Positions 40,601 to 48,759 of a stretch of DNA of 64,000 nt are shown here, in pieces. Within the stretch, counting starts at the first letter, position 1, and every line of letters begins with the position of its first letter. This stretch comes from Ascoidea rubescens DSM 1968 (lineage: Eukaryota; Ascomycota; Saccharomycetes; Ascoideales; Ascoideaceae). The position numbers and the translations under genes were made by a program. Location: the NCBI RefSeq assembly GCF_001661345.1, contig NW_017962915.1, positions 623,657-687,656 of the forward strand, given 5' to 3'. Under the pieces are notes generated by a model. The model made no database searches. It worked only from the letters and a program-made list of their open reading frames with translations, and was not told the DNA's origin.

Positions 40601-41009
40601 CGATGAAAATGTGTATCAAAATAATTCTGAAAAATTGGATGCAGAATCAGACTCGTTTGACAAAGTTGAGGTTGATGAAGATGCTAGTGCTGGGTTTATA
40701 AAGAACGATTTAGTTGAAGTTTCTGAAAATGAAGACCTCAAAGAGGATTGCAAAAAACCAGACAATGAAGACAATAAAGACAATGAAGACAATAAAGACA
40801 ATGAAGACAATAAAGACAATGAAGACAATAAAGATAATGAAGACAAAGATGAGCTGTACAAAAACGACGGGAACCAAGATTGGTCTAACAAAGAAGTGCT
40901 AACACAGCAACTGGAAAACTCCGAGGAGAATGCAGCAGAGGAAGCAAGTTTTGCTGCTGGAGACGACGATGAGCTCTATGCGGATTCCGACTTTGAGTAC
41001 AGTGACTGA
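37602..41009 (+). CDS. RAD4: DNA damage recognition protein Rad4 (XPC)
   Basis: The 1135-residue protein is the Rad4/XPC subunit that, with Rad23, recognises helix-distorting lesions for nucleotide excision repair. A 320-residue acidic/Ser/Asn-rich N-terminus precedes the transglutaminase-like fold, seen as FVALLRAADVNARLVFSLQPPDF (about 455-477) and PYPVFWAEAWNPYIKKWITIDP (about 568-589). The three beta-hairpin domains follow: HPVYALEEQLKQNEILYPKK (about 706), YRRENVQKLKSVRAWFISGR (about 745), and YKPPPVKDGKVPKTEYGKIEVF to SMIPEGGALI (about 807-845), with FEFSGRSVTSKIPGIVV closing the module. The acidic C-terminus holds a six-residue tandem repeat. S. cerevisiae Rad4 is 754, so both tails are expanded. 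The frame is open upstream, but the family-like N-terminus starts at this ATG. Confidence 0.93.
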   Translation: MSLPKEVFELLLDQYKQDESNSSSSSSSSSGSTLDSKLNSSLSINNSKKNKSVENKRDSKKKITSTGNVNSNKTERSAHKNSKSSKQPVRNEKSNKSKGKGKEKEEEKIIDLDNSTINDQNCNENQLIDSTLAEASKNLLNFNNKENFSNINKLKKNENVSKIITINPLQKKQLSENLQKMDDYIIVSSDSDDNFIDEFNEEPVQFDEVSWEKNYSNDSKNKNINLNLSEKNNVNVIIEDASNQNTYKNKSNKILNNNDNEESDDDDSDDELEDLLNFDSDNKNLFLDVFKNINTDSSKPDEEVLNVTIKKNLNESNKKKNRKFLIISKEERDFRKKIHILYLVCMIIHGKIRNKWINDPMLLNFLLANFITKKVLTELHPHKFSNKKQLNGLYSRKFLDGLKRLMLFWSNIFKVSNYNSGIFKKKWSEILSNDFPSESIDFNKFVDYILRLNAGRDIAVQGFVALLRAADVNARLVFSLQPPDFTSISKTNLDLNLEMETDSLNKRKRLGLSPVNSRKKSRANVELERPKTSIEIKLNEISRKNGNFKKLKKKKTPLLRPLNPYLSPYPVFWAEAWNPYIKKWITIDPVHFKIVENIVRKSKLEPPLNDVRNQLTYVIGFDKFGNIKDITRRYASNYLSKTRRKRIDRVDNWSLWYKKMLEKLSKKSNNKKSKLEKEIDFLEDLEFKKRDINEGMPNSYQDFKNHPVYALEEQLKQNEILYPKKACGTIKLKGKNKLLKVYRRENVQKLKSVRAWFISGRILKVGARTLRIRKAKPMKLRGKNFTRDFDEENEDVRLYAEFQTELYKPPPVKDGKVPKTEYGKIEVFQKSMIPEGGALIREKFAARAAKIIGVDYALAVEGFEFSGRSVTSKIPGIVVAEEYKEAVLLVCDQLCQEQIEQERNDIEMIALNAWKILINSLVVEDRLNREHGEIIEDKKTINSKDIMESDLKDNIENELERELEEKLKQNKEAADSIGPGGFESGGFEPGGFFAANSEYVDENVYQNNSEKLDAESDSFDKVEVDEDASAGFIKNDLVEVSENEDLKEDCKKPDNEDNKDNEDNKDNEDNKDNEDNKDNEDKDELYKNDGNQDWSNKEVLTQQLENSEENAAEEASFAAGDDDELYADSDFEYSD
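40761..40844 (+). repeat. 18-base coding minisatellite (DNEDNK)n in RAD4
   Basis: Four perfect 18-base units plus a partial fifth encode DNEDNK repeats in the acidic Rad4 tail. Units are near-identical at the base level, which points to recent expansion. Confidence 0.9.
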
Positions 41010-41328
41010 AAGACCCGCAGCAGTGGTTTCGCTTCTCCGAATTTAAGGTTTTATAGCCACGGAAGGCCCGCGGCGGAAAAGGCGCTGAAGATGAGGAAGT
41101 AATTCGCTGGGCCTGAAGCTGTTTCTGCTTCTTTGCTGTCGAAACAACTTTCGCAACACCGGCAACAGGGCTGTTTGGCTCTTCGACAACAAGAGGGTTG
41201 TTCTGAATGGTTGAATGGTATAAATACTCAGCGAATTTCCTTGATGTTGTCTGTTGCATTTTTTTTCTTCACTACTATTCACTCACAATAGATATTCATA
41301 CTAGACATTTTGATTTTATATTTTAGAT
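41010..41328. promoter_or_regulatory. xanA promoter with small GC island
   Basis: A GC-rich, CAG/CTG-containing stretch at about 41020-41170 follows the RAD4 stop, then TATAAATA at about 41219-41226 lies 103-110 bases before the xanA ATG. Confidence 0.55.
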
Positions 41329-42447
41329 ATGTCATTGCAAGCTATTCCATTGAATGATGCTCCCTTTGGTGCAATTATCAAATTGCCTGAAAATGTTAGC
41401 GATCCCTCTAAATTAAGTGAAGAGGATTTCAAATTGCTTGAGAACGCTTTGCACACTTATTTGGTCATTGTTATTCCTGATCAACAAAAGTTATCACCCA
41501 AATCTCAGTTCGAGTTAACAACAATGTTTGATGATACTTGTTCCAAAACAAGCAACAATTACGGTCATGGTAAAACATTCAGACATGAAAATTCAGTTTT
41601 GAGAAAAGATGGTACAACTATTCCAAATCAACCGCAAGTTCAGGTCATTGGTAATGGTTATTGGAAAAATCATTATGGCTTAGATGATTTCAAATTGACC
41701 CAACCTTCTCATAAGACCTTTCATAAAGACACTTTATCAGATGATGAGTTAACAAATAAACAAACCAGATTTTACAGATGGCATATTGACTCAGCTTTAT
41801 ACGAATTATCTCCTCCAAAATGCACCACTTTATTGGGTATTCATGTTCCAAATTCAGATGAAAAGCAAAAGATCGTCTATCATGATTCCAAAGACGAATT
41901 GCAAATAACAAAAGGTGCCACTGCATTTTTGAGTGGAAAGACTGCTTTTGATTTATTGTCCCCAGAAGACAAGGAATTTGCATTAAATTCAACTGTCGTA
42001 TATGCTCCTCATCCTTACATTTTCATTTCAAAGGCCAAGTCTACTTCTGATGGTATCACAATGGTTAGTGAAAACAAAGAAAGATCATTTGATGAATTAC
42101 CTGAATGGGAGGAATCTAAGATTAAAAAATTGCCCATGGTTTGGACAAATCCAACAACTGGGAACCATCATTTGCAATTCCATGGATCTTGTGCTTATAA
42201 AATAATTAACAACAAAACTGGCGAAGAAATACCAATGGAAGAGGCAAGAAATTTATTGCAAAGATTTTACAGACCTGCTATTTCTCCTCAAAACATTTAC
42301 TGCCATTCGTGGAACGAAGGCGATTTGGTTATTTTTTACAATAGAGGTGTCTCGCATTCAGTAACTGGAGAGTTTGACGAAACAGAAAAGAGATTGATGC
42401 ACCAATGCAACATTGCTTCTGGAGAAGATCCAATATGCGTTAATTAG
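41329..42447 (+). CDS. xanA: Fe(II)/2-oxoglutarate-dependent xanthine dioxygenase
   Basis: The 372-residue TauD-family enzyme resembles fungal XanA, which hydroxylates xanthine to urate using Fe(II), oxygen and 2-oxoglutarate, replacing the molybdenum xanthine dehydrogenase in purine use. The iron triad is visible: His152 and Asp154 in FYRWHIDSALYEL, and His343 in YNRGVSHSVTGEF. Arg355 in EKRLMHQCNIASGE is the likely 2-oxoglutarate anchor. Family blocks GYWKNHYGLDDFKL (110-123), PPKCTTLLGIHVPN (162-175), VYAPHPYIFIS and LPMVWTNPTTG are present. No peroxisomal signal or presequence is seen. S. cerevisiae lacks this enzyme; its TauD protein Jlp1 is less similar in these blocks. The first ATG is used. 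Confidence 0.9.
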   Translation: MSLQAIPLNDAPFGAIIKLPENVSDPSKLSEEDFKLLENALHTYLVIVIPDQQKLSPKSQFELTTMFDDTCSKTSNNYGHGKTFRHENSVLRKDGTTIPNQPQVQVIGNGYWKNHYGLDDFKLTQPSHKTFHKDTLSDDELTNKQTRFYRWHIDSALYELSPPKCTTLLGIHVPNSDEKQKIVYHDSKDELQITKGATAFLSGKTAFDLLSPEDKEFALNSTVVYAPHPYIFISKAKSTSDGITMVSENKERSFDELPEWEESKIKKLPMVWTNPTTGNHHLQFHGSCAYKIINNKTGEEIPMEEARNLLQRFYRPAISPQNIYCHSWNEGDLVIFYNRGVSHSVTGEFDETEKRLMHQCNIASGEDPICVN

Positions 42448-42831
42448 ACAGTTATATAATAATATTCCCTAGTTAAGTGTTTCTTTTAATACATTTCCTT
42501 TATATTCTCTATAATATAAACTCCAAGCGGACCATTTCTATGGATGTAGGACGTAGTTTTAGATGCAAGCCCTCTTTTTTGCTCGCCTTTCTAATTGAAA
42601 TTCAGCTGCAGATAATTAGGAAATCATATTTGTTAAACCTTCCATTAATCATTGCCAATTTTACCTTCTAATTTAAATATTACATGTCATTGGGCGAGAT
42701 TAAAACCATAATCCCTTATTAGCTTGCTACTACAAAGAATACTACAACAGAAAAAAAGCCAGTTCAAAGTGTCTTCCTCACAATTTGATTCTTCAAATTT
42801 GATTTCATATCAAAGACCAAAAAGATTAAAA
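42448..42831. other. spacer xanA - UBA3
   Basis: This 384-base spacer holds the xanA 3' end and the UBA3 promoter. The frame of UBA3 is open back to 42724, but without an ATG. No motif stands out. Confidence 0.6.
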
Positions 42832-44109
42832 ATGTCAAATGAACTAAACAAAAGAGATAGCTCGATTTTGCCCTTTTTTAATCAAAGTGGCCCATTCACT
42901 GATGAGCTATTTGAACCTGATGCTGACGACATTTTGTCTAGATTATCCAGCTCTAAAATCTTAGTGCTTGGTGCTGGCGGTTTAGGCTGCGAAATCTTAA
43001 AAAACCTTTCATTATCCGGATTTAAACAAATTCATATTATTGATATGGATACAATTGATATTTCCAATCTTAATAGACAGTTTTTATTCAGAAATACTGA
43101 TATTGGCGAATATAAAGCTGAAACTGCTGCTAATTTTATTAAAAAAAGAATCAAAAATGTGCTGGTAACTCCACATAATTGTCGGATTCAAGATAAAAAC
43201 CTTGATTTTTATAAACAGTTCAGTTTGATAATTTGTGGCTTGGACAGTATTGAAGCAAGAAGATGGATAAACAAAACAGTTTTCAGCCTAATTGATCCAG
43301 AGGATGATGAAAGCATAATACCAATCATCGATGGTGGAACCGAGGGTTTTAGAGGTCAAACTAGATTCATTATCCCTACAATGACCTCTTGTTATGAATG
43401 CAACTTGGATTTGTTAGGCACAAAGAAAACATATCCAGTTTGTACAATAGCAAATACTCCAAGAATACCAGAACATTGTATTGAATGGGCAAGTTTATTA
43501 GAATGGCCAAAATATTTCCCTGATAGGAAATACAACACTGATAATCAAGACGATATCGATTGGATATATGAAAAAGCACTAGAAAGATCAAAAGTATTTA
43601 ATATAAACAATATTACAAAATCTTTAACTTTGGGTGTAATTAAAAACATCATTCCTTCCATTGCTTCAACAAATGCTGTAGTTGCAGCCGCTTGTTGCAA
43701 TGAAGCCTTTAAATTCATCACTGATTGCAATCCCATTTTAGAGTATTACATGAGTTATTCTGGCGATCTGGAAATTTTTGCTCATGTATTCAAACCAGAA
43801 CAAAATCAAGATTGTTCAATCTGCGGATCCAAATATGAAAGGGTCTCAGTCAAAAGATGGTTTAAACTAAAAGATTTAATAACTTATTTAATCCAAAAAC
43901 TGGATTTGAATTTGGAAAACCCCTCGTTAATCTCTTCTGATAATAATAAAGATTTATATCTTACTTTTCCTCCTCAGCTAGAAGAAATTACTAGAATAAA
44001 TTTGAATAAACCAATTACTGAATTAATTGATGATAATGAATTGCTTATTGTAACTGATTCGAACTTGTCCAAGGCTATGAAATTGCATGTTCTGTTTGAT
44101 GATAATTGA
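42832..44109 (+). CDS. UBA3: NEDD8/Rub1-activating enzyme, catalytic subunit
   Basis: This 425-residue E1 catalytic subunit with Ula1 adenylates Rub1/NEDD8 and passes it to Ubc12 for cullin modification. The Rossmann ATP site is ILVLGAGGLGCEILKNL (43-59), with DMDTIDISNLNRQFLF (71-86) contributing Asp and Arg. ICGLDSIEARRWIN (134-147) and DGGTEGFRGQTR follow. The catalytic Cys204 lies in YPVCTIANTPRIPEHCIEW, and zinc Cys pairs lie in SCYEC (187/190) and DCSICG (about 366/369). A C-terminal ubiquitin-fold-like domain of about 55 residues is retained, as in human UBA3 (463). S. cerevisiae Uba3 is only 299, so this is the more complete form. The start is the first ATG in frame. Confidence 0.93.
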   Translation: MSNELNKRDSSILPFFNQSGPFTDELFEPDADDILSRLSSSKILVLGAGGLGCEILKNLSLSGFKQIHIIDMDTIDISNLNRQFLFRNTDIGEYKAETAANFIKKRIKNVLVTPHNCRIQDKNLDFYKQFSLIICGLDSIEARRWINKTVFSLIDPEDDESIIPIIDGGTEGFRGQTRFIIPTMTSCYECNLDLLGTKKTYPVCTIANTPRIPEHCIEWASLLEWPKYFPDRKYNTDNQDDIDWIYEKALERSKVFNINNITKSLTLGVIKNIIPSIASTNAVVAAACCNEAFKFITDCNPILEYYMSYSGDLEIFAHVFKPEQNQDCSICGSKYERVSVKRWFKLKDLITYLIQKLDLNLENPSLISSDNNKDLYLTFPPQLEEITRINLNKPITELIDDNELLIVTDSNLSKAMKLHVLFDDN

Positions 44110-44444
44110 TGATTAGTTTTCTTGATGATAACCGTATTATAGATTTCTCTGCTAAGGTTCTATAGATAAATTAATGTTGCATTGCAATACGCTACATTGC
44201 AGTGTTAAAATATATTATATGTATAAAAAAGATTATAAACCCAAAAACAAAAAAAAAATTAAAAAATAAAGCAGTAATTAAGCAGTTAATGTCCATAGAA
44301 ATTTTTAAAAACGTTAAATAGAAAAATAAAAGCATCAAAAGATAAAATTAAACCCAAGAAAATACAAAAACATAAACAGATAGAAGAAAAACAAAAAAGT
44401 CAATATAAAAACATAGTTAGAAATAAAAAATATTATTGTGGATA
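44110..44444. other. convergent spacer UBA3 - STE5/FAR1-family gene
   Basis: A-rich 3' spacer. Nothing is seen beyond poly-A-like runs. Confidence 0.6.
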
Positions 44445-47400
44445 TCAGAGATGGAAACTGTCTATAGCACTATCAATATCCTGAAAAAGGTTGATCCAAC
44501 CAGAATCCGAATCAGTAGCTTTGTGATTAGCAGGAGAAATATTGTTAGAAACATTATCATTTTCATACAACGACAAACTCTTATCAACATCCATATTAGA
44601 GTTCGAGTCAGAAGTATCTTCACTTGAGTGACTTTGCTCAATTCCATACTCAGCGAAGACTCCTAGATCCACAGTGTGATTGTCATTGAAGTCAGTTTTT
44701 TCTGCATCGGTTAAACTTCGATGTATTTGTAAATGATGTTGTTTTGATTTGCTTTCAAAATTATTATCTGAGTCATCTTCGTCTGAATCTTCGTCTGGAT
44801 CTTCTTCTGAATCTTCGTCTGAATCGTCATCATCGAAGGAAATGCTAAATGAGCTGCAGATTACTTCCATTAGGCTATCCCAAGAATGAACAAAAACAAC
44901 TCTTTTGGCCAAATCTGTATTTCTTTTTATAGAGGACATTTCACTTTCATTCTTTATGCTGGGAAGCTCCAAGACAAGTTCTTGATGATCTTTGTTAAAG
45001 TTTGGAAGGCTATGTATCTGTTGAGTTGATAAATATAATATATTTAAATCACTACTAGCTTCATTTGATACTATTTCTTGGTTATATAATGTGTTAATGT
45101 CAAACTTTTTCAAAATTGAGTGATTTATTATCCCCAAATTATCCAAAAACTTATTATTAATATTGTTATTGACCAACAATGGGCCATCACAATAGTATGA
45201 ATTAAAGTCGTTAAACGTCTCAATAATATAGATATTTTTAATTTTCAAAGATAGTGCTCTTAGTATGTTTAGTAAACTTATTTGCAGGTCTTTTGATAAA
45301 TCAATTTCTGTATTGAAAATAAAAATTAAATTTGAAGGTTTTTTAGTAGCTTTATTAACATTTGTTATTGAGTTAATTTTAAAAGATTTCTGAGTGGTTT
45401 CATTAGAGGAATTTTCACTTAATGAACCTGAAAGAAAAATGTTATTATTAAGAAAGACATTTTCATTTTCAGTTTTACTATCATCAAAAACATTGTGATC
45501 GAAAATATCATTGTCAAATATATTATTTTCAAAACTATCTTTAGTGTTATTTTTATTATCAATTTCATGAATATTATCATTAATATCATTAATATCGCTA
45601 TTATCATTGTTATCATTATTATCATTATTATCATTATTATCATGAAAATCATTAACAAGTTCAAGAGTGGTACTATTATTAAAATCTGGTTGCAAAGCCA
45701 TGTTGACAGATTTGTTTTCAGGTTCATGAACATTGAACTCTTCTTGGATTGGAGAAGGACCTTCATTAACAACATTTAAAGTGGTTGTTATGACTTCAGA
45801 AGGAAAAACAAATTCACTATCACATAAAGCAGCACCCCATTTTTCAAGAACATTTTTAACATCATCATGAGATAGATAGACTGAACAAACTTCTTTATTG
45901 TTGATATCCCACTTTAAAGTTTTTGAGGTTGGTGTTTCAACAGTTGGGGAATTATTTCCACAATCATTGTCTTTGAATTGAATAATTTTGAATTTGTTAT
46001 AATTTAAATTTATAATTATCAAGACTTCTGAAAATAAATACAAAATTCTTTGAGTAAAACGATTGCTATTATTAATTGAAATTGATAGCTGGTCTGCCAA
46101 TCTCAAGGTGCCAAAATTGTCAAAATCTGAGTCTTTCAATAAAATCTTTCTGTTTGGTGCATTAGTGTTTAATTTTGAGATTAAATGCAAGATTAGTTTA
46201 TCTCTTAAATAAGATGGGGGGATTCTATTGTAATAAGTAGATTTGTTGATTGATGAGTTTAGTGAGTTGGCGTAAAAACTGGACAAACTCATGGTTGAAT
46301 CACGAAGATTTCTTTGATTTCCATAAAATGAATCCATGGTATTTCTAGAAGACATTTGAGGTGGAGATGGTGATCTTGAGGCTGATGATACTATTGAGGA
46401 AACAGCAGAAATAGAAGAACCTCTTGAGAGTTTCTTCTCATGGCCTTTTCTACCTCTTGAGTTCGAATTTGTAGAAGAATTTGAAGAAAGTGAGTATCTG
46501 ATTTCGGACAGTAGAAGTAGATTATTGTTACTATTATTGTTATTGTTGTCATTATTGGAAGAAGGAGGAATTTGTTTTTGTTGGGAACTCATGTTTTTGG
46601 TATTATATGAGTCAATTGGATGATTTTGTTTAGTATTTTGATTATAAAATTGATTTCTGGATAAATTGTGAGTGGAATTGGTAGTTTTATTGTTATGATT
46701 ATAATCAGAAAACATGTTTGCAAAAGAAGGAGTTGGTTCATATAAAAGATATAAAGTGACAAAATGGTCAATGAATTGATCCAATTTTGGTATAGCTTTG
46801 AGGTTACATACTGGACAATCAGGAAAAATTAGATCATATTTGTGGATATTAATGTGGCTAATGTTATTGATGATATTGATGTTACTCGAGTTTCTGGATT
46901 TTTTATCTTCTACAAAGATTTTTAGACAAGTTTCATGAGAAGAACAATTACATTTTAATTTGATGATTTTTTCGATTTGATGATTATTATTACTGTTGTT
47001 GGTGTTATTTAGAGTTATATCTAGATCTTCATTACAAAAATTGCATACTAGGCTATTATTACTCAGGTTTGAATTTCTGTTTAAAGAGTCCAAGTTTTTT
47101 TTCTTTCTGAGAGAATTATTCGTATAAATATAAGGTCTAACTTTTGGAGGAGATAGGTGAATTGATTTTTCTTTATTTGGGTAGATTGAAAAGTCTATGA
47201 AATTTATTGTTGTTGCAGAATTCAAGGAGGAAGATCTTAAATGTTTTGACTTTTTCAATTGCTTTGATTGTTTTGGTGGTTTTGATGGCTTTGGAGGTTT
47301 TGGAGATTTTGATGGTTTTAGTGATTTTAGTGGTTTTGAAGATTTTAGGGATTTAGGCGATTTTGAAGATGATAAGGATAAAGAGGAGTTTGAAGTTGAG

Positions 47401-47963
47401 TGAGAAGAGTATTTCATTAGTTTTGAGCTATAGTTGTTATTTACATTGAGGTTATTGTTATTGATATTATTAATGCTGTTGATATTGGTGTTGATATTTC
47501 CCTGAGAATGAGAACGAGAATGGAACTTCTTTGCAAAGGGTTTTGGCGAACCATTTGGAATATTTGATATGTTTGACATGTTTGGAATACTTGATATATT
47601 AGAATATGAGGACTTGTTTGAAATGGAATTATTTGTGATGGTTGAGTTGCTTGAATAGTTTGGGTAATTTGGAGATTGCAAGAGCAAGGTTGAATTTGAA
47701 CTTGAAGAAGTAGCAGACAACGAAGGATTTTCAAAGCCAAAATCTGGAGCCTGAAGATGGTTCAACAGTTGATTCTGGTGGTGTCTCTGGATTTGTTGTC
47801 GGACCTCTTTTGGTAGCTGGGGTAGTTCTTTTGTGGAGGTGAATTTCAAGAGCAATTTTTTGTTTGAGTTGCTAGGATTACTAGAATTGCCAGAGCTGCT
47901 AGAAGAAGCGAACCTTGAAGGTAGTCTCCATTTCAAAGAGGAATCAGAGGACTCAAGACTCAT
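44445..47963 (-). CDS. Ste5/Far1-family pheromone-pathway scaffold
   Basis: The 1172-residue protein has the RING - PH - VWA-like order of Ste5 and Far1, which couple G-beta/gamma to the mating MAPK cascade (Ste5) or to cell-cycle arrest and polarity (Far1). The N-terminus is basic and Ser/Pro/Lys-rich, with KPSKPPK-type repeats at about 205-245. The RING-H2-like domain spans about 307-387: CNFC, then KCNCSSHETC, then CPVCNLK. A PH-like region at about 620-710 has FTQRILYLFSEVLIIINLNY. The VWA-like region at about 874-1027 starts LIFIFNTEIDLSKDLQISLLN. Asn/Asp repeats (about 770-830) and an acidic tail with SDSDEDSEED-type runs follow. I start at the ATG at 47963, since residues upstream come from a GC-rich promoter island. 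I cannot tell Ste5 from Far1. Confidence 0.8.
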   Translation of the reverse strand: MSLESSDSSLKWRLPSRFASSSSSGNSSNPSNSNKKLLLKFTSTKELPQLPKEVRQQIQRHHQNQLLNHLQAPDFGFENPSLSATSSSSNSTLLLQSPNYPNYSSNSTITNNSISNKSSYSNISSIPNMSNISNIPNGSPKPFAKKFHSRSHSQGNINTNINSINNINNNNLNVNNNYSSKLMKYSSHSTSNSSLSLSSSKSPKSLKSSKPLKSLKPSKSPKPPKPSKPPKQSKQLKKSKHLRSSSLNSATTINFIDFSIYPNKEKSIHLSPPKVRPYIYTNNSLRKKKNLDSLNRNSNLSNNSLVCNFCNEDLDITLNNTNNSNNNHQIEKIIKLKCNCSSHETCLKIFVEDKKSRNSSNINIINNISHINIHKYDLIFPDCPVCNLKAIPKLDQFIDHFVTLYLLYEPTPSFANMFSDYNHNNKTTNSTHNLSRNQFYNQNTKQNHPIDSYNTKNMSSQQKQIPPSSNNDNNNNNSNNNLLLLSEIRYSLSSNSSTNSNSRGRKGHEKKLSRGSSISAVSSIVSSASRSPSPPQMSSRNTMDSFYGNQRNLRDSTMSLSSFYANSLNSSINKSTYYNRIPPSYLRDKLILHLISKLNTNAPNRKILLKDSDFDNFGTLRLADQLSISINNSNRFTQRILYLFSEVLIIINLNYNKFKIIQFKDNDCGNNSPTVETPTSKTLKWDINNKEVCSVYLSHDDVKNVLEKWGAALCDSEFVFPSEVITTTLNVVNEGPSPIQEEFNVHEPENKSVNMALQPDFNNSTTLELVNDFHDNNDNNDNNDNNDNSDINDINDNIHEIDNKNNTKDSFENNIFDNDIFDHNVFDDSKTENENVFLNNNIFLSGSLSENSSNETTQKSFKINSITNVNKATKKPSNLIFIFNTEIDLSKDLQISLLNILRALSLKIKNIYIIETFNDFNSYYCDGPLLVNNNINNKFLDNLGIINHSILKKFDINTLYNQEIVSNEASSDLNILYLSTQQIHSLPNFNKDHQELVLELPSIKNESEMSSIKRNTDLAKRVVFVHSWDSLMEVICSSFSISFDDDDSDEDSEEDPDEDSDEDDSDNNFESKSKQHHLQIHRSLTDAEKTDFNDNHTVDLGVFAEYGIEQSHSSEDTSDSNSNMDVDKSLSLYENDNVSNNISPANHKATDSDSGWINLFQDIDSAIDSFHL

Positions 47964-48759
47964 GGCTGGTGGTGTTGTAAATATGAGCAGGACTGGGGCA
48001 AAGAGAAGAAAAGGAGCCTGGGAGCAGTGGTGTATGGGGAGGAGGAAGAAGAGAAGCAGCTGGAGGGAGTCTTTATCTAGGAGTGTTTCTGAAGAACTCT
48101 CTGAGGAGTTTCGCCAGCAGCAGCTCTCGGGACGTGTCGTTCTTTCTGCTGCTGCTTCGGCTGTCTCCGGTGCTGCGTGTGCTTCTTGCTGACACCAGAG
48201 AAGCTGCTTTTGTACCCGCGTGTGTGTGCGTGTACATGCATTAGGACAGCCGAAACCGCTTCTGTGGAGGCACACACACGCGGGGCTTTTATCTGAAACA
48301 CACCGCAAATCTTATTCTCCAGATCCACATCTCTGGCACGCAGTGTCCAGGATTCAGGCATTTGGGCTGGAGACGTTTTCTTTTTGTGTCAGAACTGCTT
48401 TTGGACCTGAATACCTCTGATAAGAACAATACGCTGCAGCTCGTGTTTTCTATTAATAATTGCTGCTTCTCCATCTATTTATAGAAAGTTTGTGTGCAAA
48501 CTTGAGGTAATCTGTTTTTGATGGTCGTTTCTCAGTGCTGATTTTTACACGGGTTCGAAGTTCCCGTAATAATCAGAACGCCACTCACGCACCTATTGTG
48601 TTTTCCTGGATCATCACGCACTTTTCCCGTTTCGCGTCATTTTTCCATCCAACAATAGAAAAACAATATCACGAATAATCCACCATCTTGATTTTAACTT
48701 TTATCAATTTCTCCATTTCCTATTCCACCAAAAGATATATTTTTTCGGATCTATTTTCA
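47964..48759. promoter_or_regulatory. divergent promoter, STE5/FAR1-family gene and unknown gene
   Basis: A GC- and CAG/CTG-rich island spans about 48000-48300. TGAAACA (pheromone response element) lies at 48294-48300. TCGCGT, an MCB-like element, lies at 48632-48637, near the unknown gene. CA/CG dinucleotide-rich stretches (CACACACACGCGG at 48271) are also present. Confidence 0.55.
48294..48300 (+). promoter_or_regulatory. pheromone response element TGAAACA
   Basis: An exact Ste12 consensus lies 331 bases before the ATG of the STE5/FAR1-family gene. A 7-base match can arise by chance, but the target family makes it plausible. Confidence 0.4.

Noticed and set aside
40761-40844. CRISPR-like regular repeats
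   Set aside because: In-frame coding minisatellite without spacers in a eukaryotic gene.
47964-48308. Upstream extension of the STE5/FAR1-family ORF
   Set aside because: Runs through the CAG/CTG island and gives Cys/Ser/Leu-rich sequence unlike any Ste5 or Far1 N-terminus.
48545-48570. tRNA T-arm-like ACGGGTTCGAAGTTCCCGT
   Set aside because: Loop is nine bases, and no D-arm, anticodon arm or acceptor pairs exist around it.
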